From: Lepas anatifera
Taxonomy: Eukaryota; Arthropoda; Thecostraca; Lepadidae
Assembly (NCBI GenBank): GCA_034440635.1
Contig: JAOTON010001492.1
Coordinates: 211,001 to 275,000, forward strand
Reading direction: 5' to 3'
Length of the DNA stretch: 64,000 nt
Shown: positions 45,640 through 56,329 of the stretch, piece after piece
Position numbering within the stretch: the stretch's first letter is position 1
Layout: each line of letters starts with the position of its first letter
Program-made: the position numbers and the translations under genes
The notes under the pieces: generated by a model
Seen by the model: only the letters and a program-made list of their open reading frames with translations
Told to the model about the DNA's origin: nothing
The model's database searches: none

Positions 45640-46680
45640 GACATCAATGCAAATGGTATAATGTCAAAAATGGTCGGAGGCGGATTCAAGAAAGCAAAGT
45701 AGTGTGGCAAGATCCATATTGTTTAAATCTAAAAGGTGTGCACATGCATACCTATGTTCCTCGTCTATTGATATTTTTCATATTGTCAAACCTTTATCCG
45801 CTCTTGTCAATCCCGGGAGAGGGGATTCTGAGTGATCTAGTCCACTAGATCCACCTATGACTTATTTTTTTTCTTTTTAGTCTTGGAGAAAATGCATGCC
45901 CAAGGTGCTTGCCCCATTCATTCCACTTAGCATTCGAGGGCGCGGTAGAGAGTGGGCAGCGTAGCTAGCTTCCATTTAGCCGACCCGGGTTCAAGGCCCG
46001 GCGGCTTCCCTGAACAAGGAGTAAGCTGGCTCCCGAGAAACCCTTCCAACGGGGAAAGAGCTGGGGACGCCATATGGCTCTGGCAGTTGGTGCGTCGATA
46101 AGCCCCAAAAACTAAATTATTCACTTAGCATTCTAAAATACGTTTGCACAGTATGGAAACTGCCTTAATTACAATACCTGAACGCACCTATGGCATCTTA
46201 TTATGAAATGATATACGGTTGAAAGAATGGAATGACTACTTTTGCTCTTTCCGGCTGTCCCTTAAGCAGTCTATTCACCCTGCAGGAGTTCAATCCAATG
46301 TTATTAGAAATCACCAATTTTGTGTTGCTGGAACCGCCTATGTCAAAAGAAAAACAACATGAATATGTCAATGAATTATCACCTGAGCTCTTCCTTAAAA
46401 TATTCAAGCATTCTAATTGCTTTTCAATGCTGTTACGAACGGTTTTGTTGTACGAATAACGTACTCCAACACGGTCATACTTGATTTGCAAGTAGATCAT
46501 ACCTAAATACCGATTCATAGCTTCGCCTCTGGTAAAAATGTTATCTCAATACTATCCGAGAATCTGTCCAAATCAGTTTTATAAAATCTGGAAAGTTTCA
46601 AAAGCCTATCTTGATCCTTCGGAGATATCCAGGAAAAACGACCCTGATAGGCTAACTAAAAACGGTGAAAATGGAAAATA
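45640..46680 (+). repeat. Two-copy dispersed repeat, copy 2 (interrupted by a SINE)
   Basis: Collinear with 14580-15440: GATTCTGAGTGATCTAGTCC, AGATCCACCTATGA, AATACCTGAACGCACC, GGCTGTCCCTTAAGCAGTCT, ATTCACCCTGCAGGAGTTCA and GAGATATCCAGGAAAAACG all have counterparts there. The SINE at 45936-46121 with its duplication accounts for the extra length. Identity is visibly low, so the repeat is old. No coding frame. Confidence 0.65.
45936..46121 (+). mobile_element. tRNA-derived SINE with perfect 12-bp target duplication
   Basis: Full-length copy with head GAGGGCGCGGTAGAGAGTGG, B-box GGGTTCAAGGCCCGG, the same body as 45417-45597 and tail TGGTGCGTCGATAAGCCCCA, AAAACTAAATTATT. The target duplication CACTTAGCATTC is perfect at 45924-45935 and 46122-46133. 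The insertion splits the dispersed repeat. Confidence 0.93.
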
Positions 46681-46689
46681 AAAGGACGG

Positions 46690-48172
46690 AAAAGCGTTCA
46701 AGCTAGGGTTTAACGTGGTTTTCTAACGGCAGTCTTTAATCTTTCGACGCTTTCAATCACTGTAGAAATATCAAGGGGTGTTCAACACTCCCCTTCCTCA
46801 CGTTGAAGATCAAACCACACTGGTAGAGGGGCTTTGGGGATCGGATTACACTGCTTCCGAGAACCTTAAGAAACCCTCATTTCGGGGACTAAAATCCGGG
46901 ACCTGCTGTCCAGGAGATCGGGATCCGGGATCCCAGATGCGGGATCTCAGGAGATCGGGATCGCTATCTGGTAGCCACTGATCCACCCACACTCCTTGCA
47001 AGGTCATGTGAGCATGCGAGACAATCTCCAGCAAAACCTCACGCTGTGTCGGCTTTTCTATTCTTCGGCGTCTCAGCATGAGCATGATCCGAATCCCAAC
47101 CCCTTTGCGGCCGATCGCTTTAAAAGCGCGTCCGTCGAGGGAACTGCATACGATCTGTCTGGCGAGCCTCTCTTCTTGTCCGGAGGCGCGGGCCCGCCGG
47201 TCGGGCCGGCTACCGTCTGTATGACATCACCACCTGCCGAGCCAGCAATAGAGGTGGTCTGCGGGAGACTTCCCAGCCTCGACAATGGACCAGTAATTAC
47301 CGCCACATTAGCGCCGCTGATAGAGGTGGCAATTTGTGCTTACGCATGCACGGTGTTAGAAATCATTGTAGCTGCTGATGTCTTGAACGAGCTAGGCAGT
47401 GAGTTGTTAAAAGAAGCTGCTTGATTTCGTCGCAAGCTGATGTCGATTATTTTTCACCTCTACGAGTCATGTGACTGGGTGGGATTAGAAATGGAGCCAG
47501 AGGTTGTTTTGGAGCTGAGAGACCATCGATTGACCAGCCGTTTCCGTGCGGTACCCTCAGATCGCTGCGGGTGTTCGAGGGCACTCGATAGCTTGGAGTG
47601 GCCACACGGCATGACCGGATGCCCACCTCGTGTTTCCTATTAACTATCATTAAATGTATGCTCTAAAAGTTTCCGTCCACTGAGTATTCGGCACCATGGA
47701 GATGCTGAACTCAAATGCTTTGAACGGCTAGTAATTTTCATTCTGTCCACCCTTGTAGACAACTGCCGGTATGACCGGGCGAGGGTCCGCACGGGCTACA
47801 TTGAAGAGGAGTGCGTGGAATCTATGCCCTGGAGACTCCCGTTTAGACTGGCTACAGGAGCTCTCTACGACACCTGAAGTCGGCCAGGGGCGGGGGGGGG
47901 TAGTCGCCCCATTGTCGGCTCTCGGGTTCGCCCCTGAAGGTGGTATATGTAAATACTGTAACTGAACAGCAGAGGAAACGGTCTCAGCTTGAATGTCTCT
48001 GCTGTAAAACAATTCAGACAGCAAAAGTGAAACACGCAACGCCATCGTACTTGATATACCTGTTACCTGGTCTTTTTGTCACTTCTGTCAAAACGTCAGG
48101 TCCAGCTCATGGGTATCAGGTCAGGACCGCTCCAGATCGTGGGACCCAAACCTTCAAAATGTGGGGTGCAGC
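46690..48172. other. Single-copy stretch, no secure gene
   Basis: Moderately GC-rich. A 142-codon plus-strand frame (46996-47424) and overlapping minus-strand frames are open, but none has a recognisable domain and both strands being open is typical of GC-rich non-coding DNA. Near 46908-46955, GGAGATCGGGATC is repeated with a GGGATCCGGGATCCC palindrome between. Confidence 0.25.
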
Positions 48173-48326
48173 CAGCGGCGGATGCAACGGGGGAGCTAGG
48201 GAGGCTAGAGTTCCCCAGAAATGTTAGAGTGCCTGTAGTGAAATAGCCGGAGGCTGTTCCGAGGCAATGGCGCGGGGAGACTGGAGCCCTCTAGCCCTCC
48301 TCAATGTTGTTCTGGATCCGTCACTG
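48173..48326. mobile_element. hAT-like MITE, 154 bp
   Basis: Starts CAGCGGCGGATGCAACGGG and ends TCTGGATCCGTCACTG. Flanking 8-mers GGTGCAGC (48165-48172) and GGTGAAGC (48327-48334) match at 7 of 8. The body (GCCGGAGGCTGTTCCGAGGC) is shared with 18463-18607. Non-coding. Confidence 0.78.
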
Positions 48327-48339
48327 GGTGAAGCGGTAA

Positions 48340-48802
48340 GTGCAAACTTGATCTATCGATTTGAGATTCCTATCACATATTTAAGTCACCGAGTGCAGCA
48401 ACTTTTGGTAGCGTGATTTCTGGCATCAATGACCTGGCTTCAGGTCGGGACCGTGACCTCTCCATTGGAAATGCATGGGGCATTTCCATTCAGTTTCAGG
48501 TCGATAGCTAAGAATGGCGATGGAGTGTTCGTTTCACATTGTGTTTAGTGTGTCACTATAGTTTTAATTTTATGCGATATGACTTATGCCGACCTTGAAT
48601 TAATCACATCAGGCCCTATCAGTCTCAGGATTTGACCTGACATGGTCATATATGTAATCACGGTAGAGATCAATATGCACTATGTAACGCCTCCCTCTGT
48701 TTTTCGCTCTCTAGCACGGTCGTTGAAATTTTAGGGAGCGGGGATACCCTCGCTCCCTTGTATCGGCGAAAATGGTGTAGACCCCTTACCGGCTCGTGTT
48801 AA
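48340..48802 (-). mobile_element. Remnant of a TTAACACGCGC-family element
   Basis: Degraded but ordered landmarks of the minus-orientation element: ATCAATGACCTGGCTTCAGG, GACCTCTCCATTGGAAATGC, AGGATTTGACCTGACATGG and CTCGTGTTAA at the right end. The left terminus is lost. It is an old copy about half the family's length. Confidence 0.6.
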
Positions 48803-48892
48803 TGTACCATGTTTTTGCAAACAGCAAACAAACAAAATTACAATCGCTCAGAACTCTGGTGAGGTGTGCTGTTGTAAGTTCCTTAACCCTTG

Positions 48893-50085
48893 CCCCGGTG
48901 GCGGGTACGAGCCACCTTCGCCCTGGTGGGGGGGGCTAAAAAGACCCCCCACGATCTCAAAAACTAAGGGAGCTAGAAAAAAGCGCAAAACGGCAATCGA
49001 AAGCTCTTCGAAAATGATATCGAAAATATTTCAGTCATTTTTCTTGTCAGGTCAATATCAAGGTCACCAGAGGTCAAAATAGGTCAAAATCGCTAATATG
49101 AGGTGTACTAAGAAAACCTCCTATATCTCAGAAACTATGACAGCTAGAAACATTTTTCTAACACCATTCGAAAGCTCTTGAGTTGCTCTTTCATTGCAGT
49201 GACATTCATGTTCGTGTCAGGTCAAAGCCATGGGAGCTACAGGTCACTGAATATTGGGCATATTCTTGGGAATGTCCAGAGCCACCCATGCATAAGGGCG
49301 TTTCCTTTTTCGCTAATAACTTCCAAACCAAACAAGATACAGCCATAGTTTATGCACCATTGCAATCCTCTCGTCAATACGAATCGAATGATATATGATA
49401 TTGCTATGCAAGGTCAAATTTAAGAATTTGACCTGACCCAGGTCAACGGTCTGACCCAACTTGACCTGGTATAGTCATGATGTATATAATTTGACTTCCA
49501 GTGACTATACAAACACTTTGGTGACAAAATAAAAGCTCTGTCTTAGTTTATTCAAAATTTATAGAGAAAAACACCAAAAAAATGCTTATTTGACCTGAGG
49601 TGACCTTTTAAAGGTCACAAGTCAAAAATTTTGGTATCAGCTTCAGAAATGGGCTAAGAGCAAGTCGCAACCGATGTTTGAAGTTGATTCCATCCATACT
49701 TACTGAGAAAAGCTCATTTCGTGATTTTCCCCATGCATTGTCAATGGGGAGGTCATGCTCTGCACATGACCTTAGGTCACCAATATCAAAAATCCCGGAA
49801 CAAATGTTGTAGCTCCTGGTGGGCCCAAGATGTGGTATGAGTTTCAACTTGATCGATTAACCCTTCTTTTAGTTATGCCGTCCTAAGTATTTTTTGAGGT
49901 AAGGTCACTTCACCTGACCTGGTGACCTGACCTGATATGACCTTGAGCCAAAATTTTCAGGAAAGATGTAAAAATGATGAAGGAACAGCTAAACCAGGTT
50001 TGGCAGCTGCGCGCCGCCGTTTTTTTTGTCACTTTGGAAAAACCCGAGGGGGTCTAAAAAGACCCCCCACCCGGGCGAAGGTTAA
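48893..50085 (+). mobile_element. TTAACCCTTGCC-family element, 1193 bp
   Basis: Bounded by TTAA at 48893-48896 and 50082-50085, with ends TTAACCCTTGCCCCGGTGG and CCCGGGCGAAGGTTAA. The subterminal hairpins GGGGGGCTAAAAAGACCCCC (left) and GGGGGTCTAAAAAGACCCCC (right) are conserved. Dozens of AGGTCA/TGACCT motifs include an AGGTCA-A-AATAGGTCA direct repeat and GTCAGGTCAATATCAAGGTC. Over the first 560 bp it is nearly identical to 63435-64000, so the family was recently active. No transposase. Confidence 0.92.
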
Positions 50086-50741
50086 CTAGAAAGGTTAGAA
50101 AATCGCCTCAGCTCGAATCCGTTAGTTGCCGCAACAGCAGGTGTCGGGGAGAGCGCCACCTGATGGCCGCTGCCTACCCAAACCATCGTTTGATCATCGC
50201 GCCCCACGAGAACACCTTCATCTGTGCGTTGCACTATTTGTGCTTCGCGCGTTCCTACTCCGGCTAATGGCAAGCGCCAAGAAACACGATCCTCACTTTT
50301 CGAAGTTATTTGTGCTCCATGTACCCTTTCCAGAGGATTTACTAGGAGCCTCTGAATAGTGCTATTATGCAAGCGAACAGAGCCCAAAGCTTTGTTGACT
50401 GTGCAGCGGAAATGTCAAAGACATATTGCAAATAATGCATTTCTACTGTTTTCATAGCATTGAATAAAAAACTGTGTGGTACCTTTAGATACCACACAGT
50501 TTACTGTGTGTTACAGTGCCAAACAGGTCATTTTGATGCTAGTCGCGATTCCTGTTGCTTGGAGTCACCTCTTCTCCCAGCCCTAAAAAAAACTTAAAAC
50601 CGGAGTCTGGGGTTGAATTGACACCTAATTCAGGGATAGTGACTGCTTGGCGGAGTTGACCCATCTCTCCTCTAGTGGGAACTTTTTGACGGTGCTGCTA
50701 AGTGGCGAAAAGGTGTCGTTATCAGTGTACCAGTGGCAGAT
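50086..50741. other. Single-copy stretch with a short perfect hairpin
   Basis: A minus-strand frame of about 100 codons (50082-50387) begins in this stretch and ends inside the flanking TTAA element. Its composition is unbiased, but no family is recognised and I do not call a gene. The hairpin at 50469-50502 is listed separately. Confidence 0.25.
50469..50502. repeat. Hairpin with 13-bp arms
   Basis: AAACTGTGTGGTA...TACCACACAGTTT is perfectly complementary with an eight-base loop, CCTTTAGA. A further partial arm copy, ACTGTGTG, follows at 50503-50510. Confidence 0.85.
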
Positions 50742-51601
50742 TTAACATGCGCATTGACGGGGGTCTGAGCCACCTTCGCTTTGACGAGGGAGGGCGGGTA
50801 CCCGCTCCCCTAAGATCTCGAGAACCACGTTAGGTAGCGAAAAACGGTAAACGGCGTTGGGTCGCCCATCCACTTCTCCATCGAAAATATTTGAACCATT
50901 TTTTGTCAGGTCACATTTAAGGTCATGAGAGTTAAAAACATGCCGCAATAGGGATAAAATGTAAATTAAGTTTTTCGGCCATTACATCTGAACAAATAAA
51001 GGTAGAGGAAAACGACTTCAACTGTATGAATCCCCGCAGCAAGCCAAATCGAATGATATATAATTTAACCTTGGTAGGTCAAATCAAGGATTTGACCTGA
51101 CCTGAGGTCAGGTCAGGGCCAAATTATATAAAATGCATATCATTAGAACTGCAAAGCCAAGGCGAGTCAAATGCAGCTAAAATAAACGCCCTATCGCCAT
51201 CCGTTACTGAGTTATACAGTAGAAACCATTTTCCCATGTATTTCCAATGGAGATGTCATGCCTCGTACCTGACCTTAGGTCACCGATATCAAAAATACTG
51301 GAACATATTTTAGAGAACTCGGTGGGCCCATTATGTGATATGAGTTTTAATTGGATAAGTTCACCCTGCTCCGACTTATGCTATCTTAAACTTTTTTTTA
51401 GGTCAGGTCACTTGACCTGTACTGGTGACCTGACCTGAGATGACCTAACCTAAAACTTTTTCACAGAAGTTGTAAAAAGGATGAGGGAAAATGTATGCCA
51501 AGCACGGCGGCGCTACGCGTCGCCGTTTTTATGCTATCTCCGAAAAACTCGAGGGGGGGCTGGTACCCGCCCCCGTCAATGCGCGTGTTAAAGGGAATGT
51601 G
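50742..51601 (+). mobile_element. TTAACACGCGC-family element, 860 bp
   Basis: TTAA at 50742-50745 and 51598-51601, with ends TTAACATGCGCATTGACGGG and CCCCCGTCAATGCGCGTGTTAA. It contains the central everted repeat TTGACCTGACCTGAGGTCAG (about 51090-51109) and, further right, an inverted pair AGGTCACTTGACCT (about 51404-51417). The right-hand TTAA is also the left TTAA of the following MITE. Confidence 0.92.
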
Positions 51602-52288
51602 GCACCTTGGTCGAATCCTGGAATTTAGTAAAATTAGGTGTACCTTTAGCCAAAAATAATGAAACCACTCATGATTTCTCTGAAAAATGTTCAACAAACT
51701 CAATATTTTGTTTAAAAAAATACTCCTCTAGGAAAATAAATAAATATCTGCCTGTGGATGATGTCATGATCTGGCAACCACTACCATACTTGAAACGCTT
51801 CAAGGGCTTCGATTGGCTGATGCTCATCGGGACGTCAGCATATGTCGTCACACCAGTAGCTCACGACAATGGCCGCCCGGCGAGTGGCTGATGAGGGGGC
51901 TAGTGTCAGGTAGGCAGGGGCGTCGCCACGGGGGGGGCAGGGGGCCAGGGCCCGGCCCCCCACTTTTCGGCCAAAAATTTACTGATCTCAGTCAAAATGG
52001 GAGAAAACCGGACATTCTTATAACCAGCCGCTGCAGAGGGCAACGAGGAGCCCAAATTCGAACAGTATTTGGTCCTAACGTGAAGTTTTTTGTCAGCGTC
52101 CGTTTGAAGTTTGGCTTCCCCCACTTTTTTGCCAGTGGCGACGCTTATGCAGGTAGGCTTTAGCTTTTTTCTACGGAAATATCGAGTTCCAAGACAAATG
52201 ATATATGGAGTACCGAATTTTCCGACTTGCTTTACAACTTGGCTATCTCAGTTAAAATCACGTTATGAAGTTGCCACATTCCCTTTAA
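51598..52288 (-). mobile_element. TTAA-flanked MITE, AAAGGGAATGTGGC family, split by a hAT-like MITE
   Basis: Ends TTAAAGGGAATGTGGCA and TTGCCACATTCCCTTTAA, bounded by TTAA at 51598-51601 and 52285-52288. Removing the nested 235-bp element and one 8-bp duplication leaves 448 bp, close to the 455 and 459 bp of the intact copies. Confidence 0.88.
51915..52149 (-). mobile_element. hAT-like MITE nested in a TTAA MITE, 235 bp
   Basis: Ends CAGGGGCGTCGCCAC and GTGGCGACGCTTATG are inverted. A perfect 8-bp duplication, CAGGTAGG, flanks it (51907-51914 and 52150-52157). The second family member is at 54518-54745. On the minus strand a frame of about 70 codons is open through most of the element and matches the corresponding open frame of the other copy. 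Confidence 0.92.
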
Positions 52289-53459
52289 ACAAACTCGCGA
52301 ATCGAGTTTGAGAATCGACCAGCTTAGGTGGACAGATACCCATTTTGCCTTGATGCATGTTCATCACTGTAAGTGGCATCAACCTCTGATACTTCTTTAC
52401 ATTCTTTGACCCTATTGAATTATGTGTGGTGCGGGCGATTGCTGAAGGTCTTCAGCCACCTGAAATTGCCCCGGAAGAACTTCCTATCTCATGATGCGTG
52501 TATTCGGGCTACCGCAGCGGTCACAAGCTGCTGTCATTTGGCTATAGATTCAGGAACGGCAGGTTTTCGAATATTCATCCCGGCTGTCTCAAAGGGCCAT
52601 GACTCGCACCTTTCCACAACGCAGCCACTTACAAACCCCGACATAAGGTACGGCGCTACACTATTCGTCACATTTAGGTTGGAGAAGGGAGCCTCGGGTA
52701 GCTCCTGGCCCGTGGGCTGACATCCTCTTTTAAAGAGTCATTGCTCTGGTAGAAACTAACGCTATAGTCACGCAAGTCAGGAATGAAACCATTATTGCTT
52801 CGGACTGACAAATTATATCGAGTAGGTGCGGATTAATGGCTGGTCGGATTTTATAACACCTGCAGTTACACGCAATGACTGGTAAAACAAGGGAGAGAGC
52901 TGCATTCGCTATGGATGCGTTGAATAAAACTGCCCGAAACACTGAAAACCCAATAATGTCAACTAAGACAATCAGAAGGAGCGCTTGCAGTTAGGTGTAA
53001 CCAGATGGCAAGTATTTTTACCCGCCGGAAGGATATTTCATGACTCCACTCTTACCAATCGTTCAGAAATTACAGCTGGGAGCGCAAGACTGTGGCATCC
53101 TTGTAAGTTTACAGTTAAAATGCCGAACTCTGACTTAGCTTTCGGAAAATGGACACTCGTAAAAACAAAACTTATTGAGACCAGCACCGGTGAAAAGTTT
53201 TAAAGTCGAAAATCTGACTAACTGCAAACAAGTATGCACAAATATCTGAAATATATGAGAAAAAGGGACACTAAGGATGTAATTCTAATTCAAAACGGAA
53301 TTGTTTCACACGTGATAGTTAGCTGTGTACGTGTGACCAAGGTGCGATGAACTTCAAAATACAATGTTTGTATCGAAACATAGTTGGTCGAAAGTAATAA
53401 AAGAAACTCAAGAAACAGGTGAAACGACAAGTTTAAAACACAATTTCTAGTTTCAAACC
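52289..53459. other. Unannotated stretch
   Basis: No recognised gene or repeat. One plus-strand frame of about 115 codons (52373-52720) lacks domain features. Confidence 0.25.
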
Positions 53460-53900
53460 TATAACGCAGACGCCAAAAACCCTTCTCGTAGCGAGCGGCT
53501 CATGTTTCACCCGTCTGTTATTGCAGGCGAGCAGCTCTGAGCTGTGTGCGATCAGCAGCCACGATACCGGCTCATGGAGTTGGGCAACACCTCGCCCCCA
53601 GCCGCTATCCCTTCCCATCTGAGTGGCGCGCATCGCCACCCCCGGCTCGCGTCTCGGCCAACGTCAGCACATAACGTCACCGATAGCCGTGCGCTGCCAA
53701 AGCGCGGCGCAAACCTGGCGCGTGAATCTGCATTAATGCTAGGTGTGAAAGCCCGTCAGACCACCCAATCCGCTTTCAGCTAGGCGGTACATTAGCATCT
53801 CAGCAGCCGACGTCGTACAGAATATGACTGGCTGGACCGGACGAAGTCGAACCCACAGCCGAGTCAGCACTGTCGCGGTCGCGGTTTGAAGGCACACGGC
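53460..53900. other. CpG-rich single-copy block
   Basis: CpG-dense sequence (GGCGCGCATCGCCACCCCCG, AAGCGCGGCGCAAACCTGGC) without repeats. It could be a regulatory block. The frames open here are featureless. Confidence 0.22.
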
Positions 53901-54223
53901 CCAACACCTGGGGGAGCTCATTTCATATCAGTAGAGTTGCTTCCCATTCAACGTTTCGTGAAACAAATGAATTCAGTTCAGATTGCTGGCGAATGCAAGT
54001 GAACACGGACATTGTTCGGCCGCCAACAAAGATGACTTGAAAAAGCAGGATATGTAAAAGTGTGTCAGTAAGAGCGGGTTCGTCTTTTACTTTTTCGAGC
54101 AGCCTTTGGACTACAAATACGCATTTTGAGAGGCAAAAGTAGAAAATGGTTGTACAGTGAACAATGCAGGTAAAAGTCGTCACGCTTGGCAAGACCTCGG
54201 CACTAAGCTTGGAGGGTCTCAGA

Positions 54224-54509
54224 CATTGGCTGACGCAGGGGGGGGCATTCTGGCCATGCCCTCCCCAAAGGCGCTGGAAGGGGGCCAAACTATCTTGCTC
54301 CCTCCAAAAGCCGGAGTCATTTTTTAAAGGTCTTTTCACTAGGTCTGTCGAGCAATGAAAGCTTTGCTTCCCCCCTCCCAGGAGAGCGATCATGTACTTG
54401 GAGAAGTAGCTTATATCAGGTCTGTCAGAGCACCCAAATCGCACGTCCCCCCAGGAGGAGAGGCAGACATGGGTTTGCCCCCCAAAACTCGGGTCTGCGT
54501 CCGCCCCTG
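54224..54509 (-). mobile_element. hAT-like MITE, 286 bp
   Basis: Ends CATTGGCTGACGCAG and CTGCGTCCGCCCCTG are inverted at 11 of 15 positions (GGC.GACGCAG core). Flanking 8-mers GTCTCAGA (54216-54223) and GTCTCTGA (54510-54517) match at 7 of 8. The right duplication also serves as the left duplication of the next element. Confidence 0.78.
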
Positions 54510-54517
54510 GTCTCTGA

Positions 54518-54745
54518 TATAAGCGTCGGAAAAGGGGGCCAGGGGTGCCTGGCCTCTTTGTGGCCAAAAATTTTCTGATCTCAGTGAAAACAGAAGAATA
54601 CCGGACATTCTTATAACCAGACGATGCGCAAGACACCGAGGAGCCAACATTCGAAGCTTTTGGTCCTAATTTGGAAATTTTCTGGTCAGCATCAGGTTGA
54701 AGTTTGGCTGGCCCCTTCACTTTTTTACAGGGAGCGACGCCTATG
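54518..54745 (-). mobile_element. hAT-like MITE, second copy of the 51915 family, 228 bp
   Basis: Ends TATAAGCGTCGG and CGACGCCTATG are inverted. Flanks GTCTCTGA (54510-54517) and GCCTCTGA (54746-54753) match at 7 of 8. The body (CTGATCTCAGT, ACCGGACATTCTTATAACCA, TTTGGTCCTAA) matches 51915-52149. A minus-strand frame open for 295 codons (53923-54810) runs through this and the preceding element. Confidence 0.85.
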
Positions 54746-54753
54746 GCCTCTGA

Positions 54754-56329
54754 CATAGAATATAATTCAAAACAAAGTCCATTTCGCCTTGTTCGTATTT
54801 CTGGCTCCATTTCTTATGCTTTAGAAGTGCGATCGAGCGTGAAAAATATATTTGTCCGCTTAATCACTGCGTGAGCGCTACTTGCCCCTCAAACGTTCAG
54901 TGCTCTGGCTTCAGAACAGAAATGTTTACCTCTACACCACGCACAAGGTGAGATACATGGCTGCTCGTTGGGTATGTCCATTCTGGAAGTGCTTCACTCT
55001 TCAAAACGTTTTTCTGATTTTTGTCTTTTTATGCTTGTTTCCAATTTTTGTAGTTGGGAAAACGTATAACCGTCCTTTTGACCACTAAAGAGGATCAATC
55101 CCGCCTTGATTTTAGTCCTACGCTTCCCGTTGCTCTTTGTAGCGCTCAAGCACAACATCACAAAAAAATCAGCACAATTAAAGAGTGAAAGCCAGGCCTA
55201 ATCGTCTTGCAGTCTTACTCTAAAACTGTGCGAATTGGCTGAGCACACTTTACATGTTGACCGCGTCTCCTGTGTGAAACCGGCACCGGATTTCGCCGTT
55301 GAGACCAACCGTCTGTTTACCGGCTGCCCCGCTGGGTCTAGTGACAGTGCCGGTTTCGGCTTTAGGGTGACACAGCTAATTACTGCACATTCAGCTGGCC
55401 GTAGTTGAGCGATGAATATTATGGCGGTGGCGGTATCGCGTCTCTATCGCGCCTCGGTCGTGCCTTTTCAGACCAGCTGGTCACCAACGCCTGATGTCGC
55501 TGAGGAGAGTTGATGTAGATCGAACGTTGACTGAGTCGAGAAGCCCGGGATTCCTTGAATTCGATGTGTTAGAAAGATATGTGTATCTGGTTTTGCTTAA
55601 GTTCCGAACTGACGTATTTACTGAATCGAAAGATTAGGTTTGATTGGTTTGGTTGGATATAGCGGCGTAGGAACTAGGCCAAGGACCATGAGCGGGGTCA
55701 ACATATATGTATATCATGAATAAAAACAACAGCCTGGTACTGCCAGTGGGCAGATCCTGAGCTGCTTTTCTAAATGTTTTTTTATGAAGCTAGACAAGTG
55801 TTGTTTCTTCTGCAAGAAAGGAACTATACAGGGAAGCTCAAGCACCAGTATATATTTCTTTTCCGGGGGTGTGATATTTCTTCGTCTTGAATTCTCTGCC
55901 TCCTCTTTTTCTCGGAAAGTATGCTTCTGGAATCAGTAGACCTTTCTTACACTTTTTAAGCTTTATCTGAAATGCCTGTAGTATGTTTGCACCATAGATG
56001 GATTCAACACTTCGAGTGGAAGTGAGGAATTTGGCGAAGGAGGCATAATTGCGGCCAGAGGGCGATATCTTACAAGGCATCACCTGTCAGGGGTCGCCAA
56101 ATCGCATCGTGGAGTCGCCGATAGTTCAAGCGAGATTTCAGAGAACTCCATGGTGGTTTCAGGGGCTTTAGGGACACCGAGTGCTCGACCAGAGCTTTTC
56201 CCCTGGATCCGCCCATGATTGGCACAGACCACACATTTCCTCTTCCGTTCAGTCCAGAGAGGGCGCTCTCTTAGCGGTAGCCCTCAGAAACCTGGCTGTG
56301 CATCACGACGCTGAAGAAGGCATTTCTCA
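54754..56329. other. Single-copy stretch, GC-rich at about 55240-55530
   Basis: No gene recognised. The GC-rich part includes ACCGGCACCGGATTTCGCCG and the motifs ACAGCTAATTACTGC and GATGAATATTATGGCGG. A solitary TGGATCCGCCCATG at about 56203-56216 looks like one end of a CAGNGGCGGATCC MITE with no partner. Confidence 0.25.

Noticed and set aside
46996..47424. 142-codon plus-strand open frame
   Set aside because: No recognisable domain, overlapping minus-strand frames are also open, the region is GC-rich, and no splice or promoter context supports it.
47885..47937. CAGGGGCG...CGCCCCTG as a tiny hAT-like MITE
   Set aside because: Ends match over 8 bases, but no target duplication is present and the interior is simply G/C-rich.
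50082..50387. About 100-codon minus-strand frame of protein-like composition
   Set aside because: It ends inside the right terminus of a TTAA transposon and matches no family I recognise. Without transcript or homology support it is not called.
56203..56216. Single TGGATCCGCCCATG end of a CAGNGGCGGATCC-type MITE
   Set aside because: No matching partner end or 8-bp duplication was found nearby, so an element cannot be delimited.
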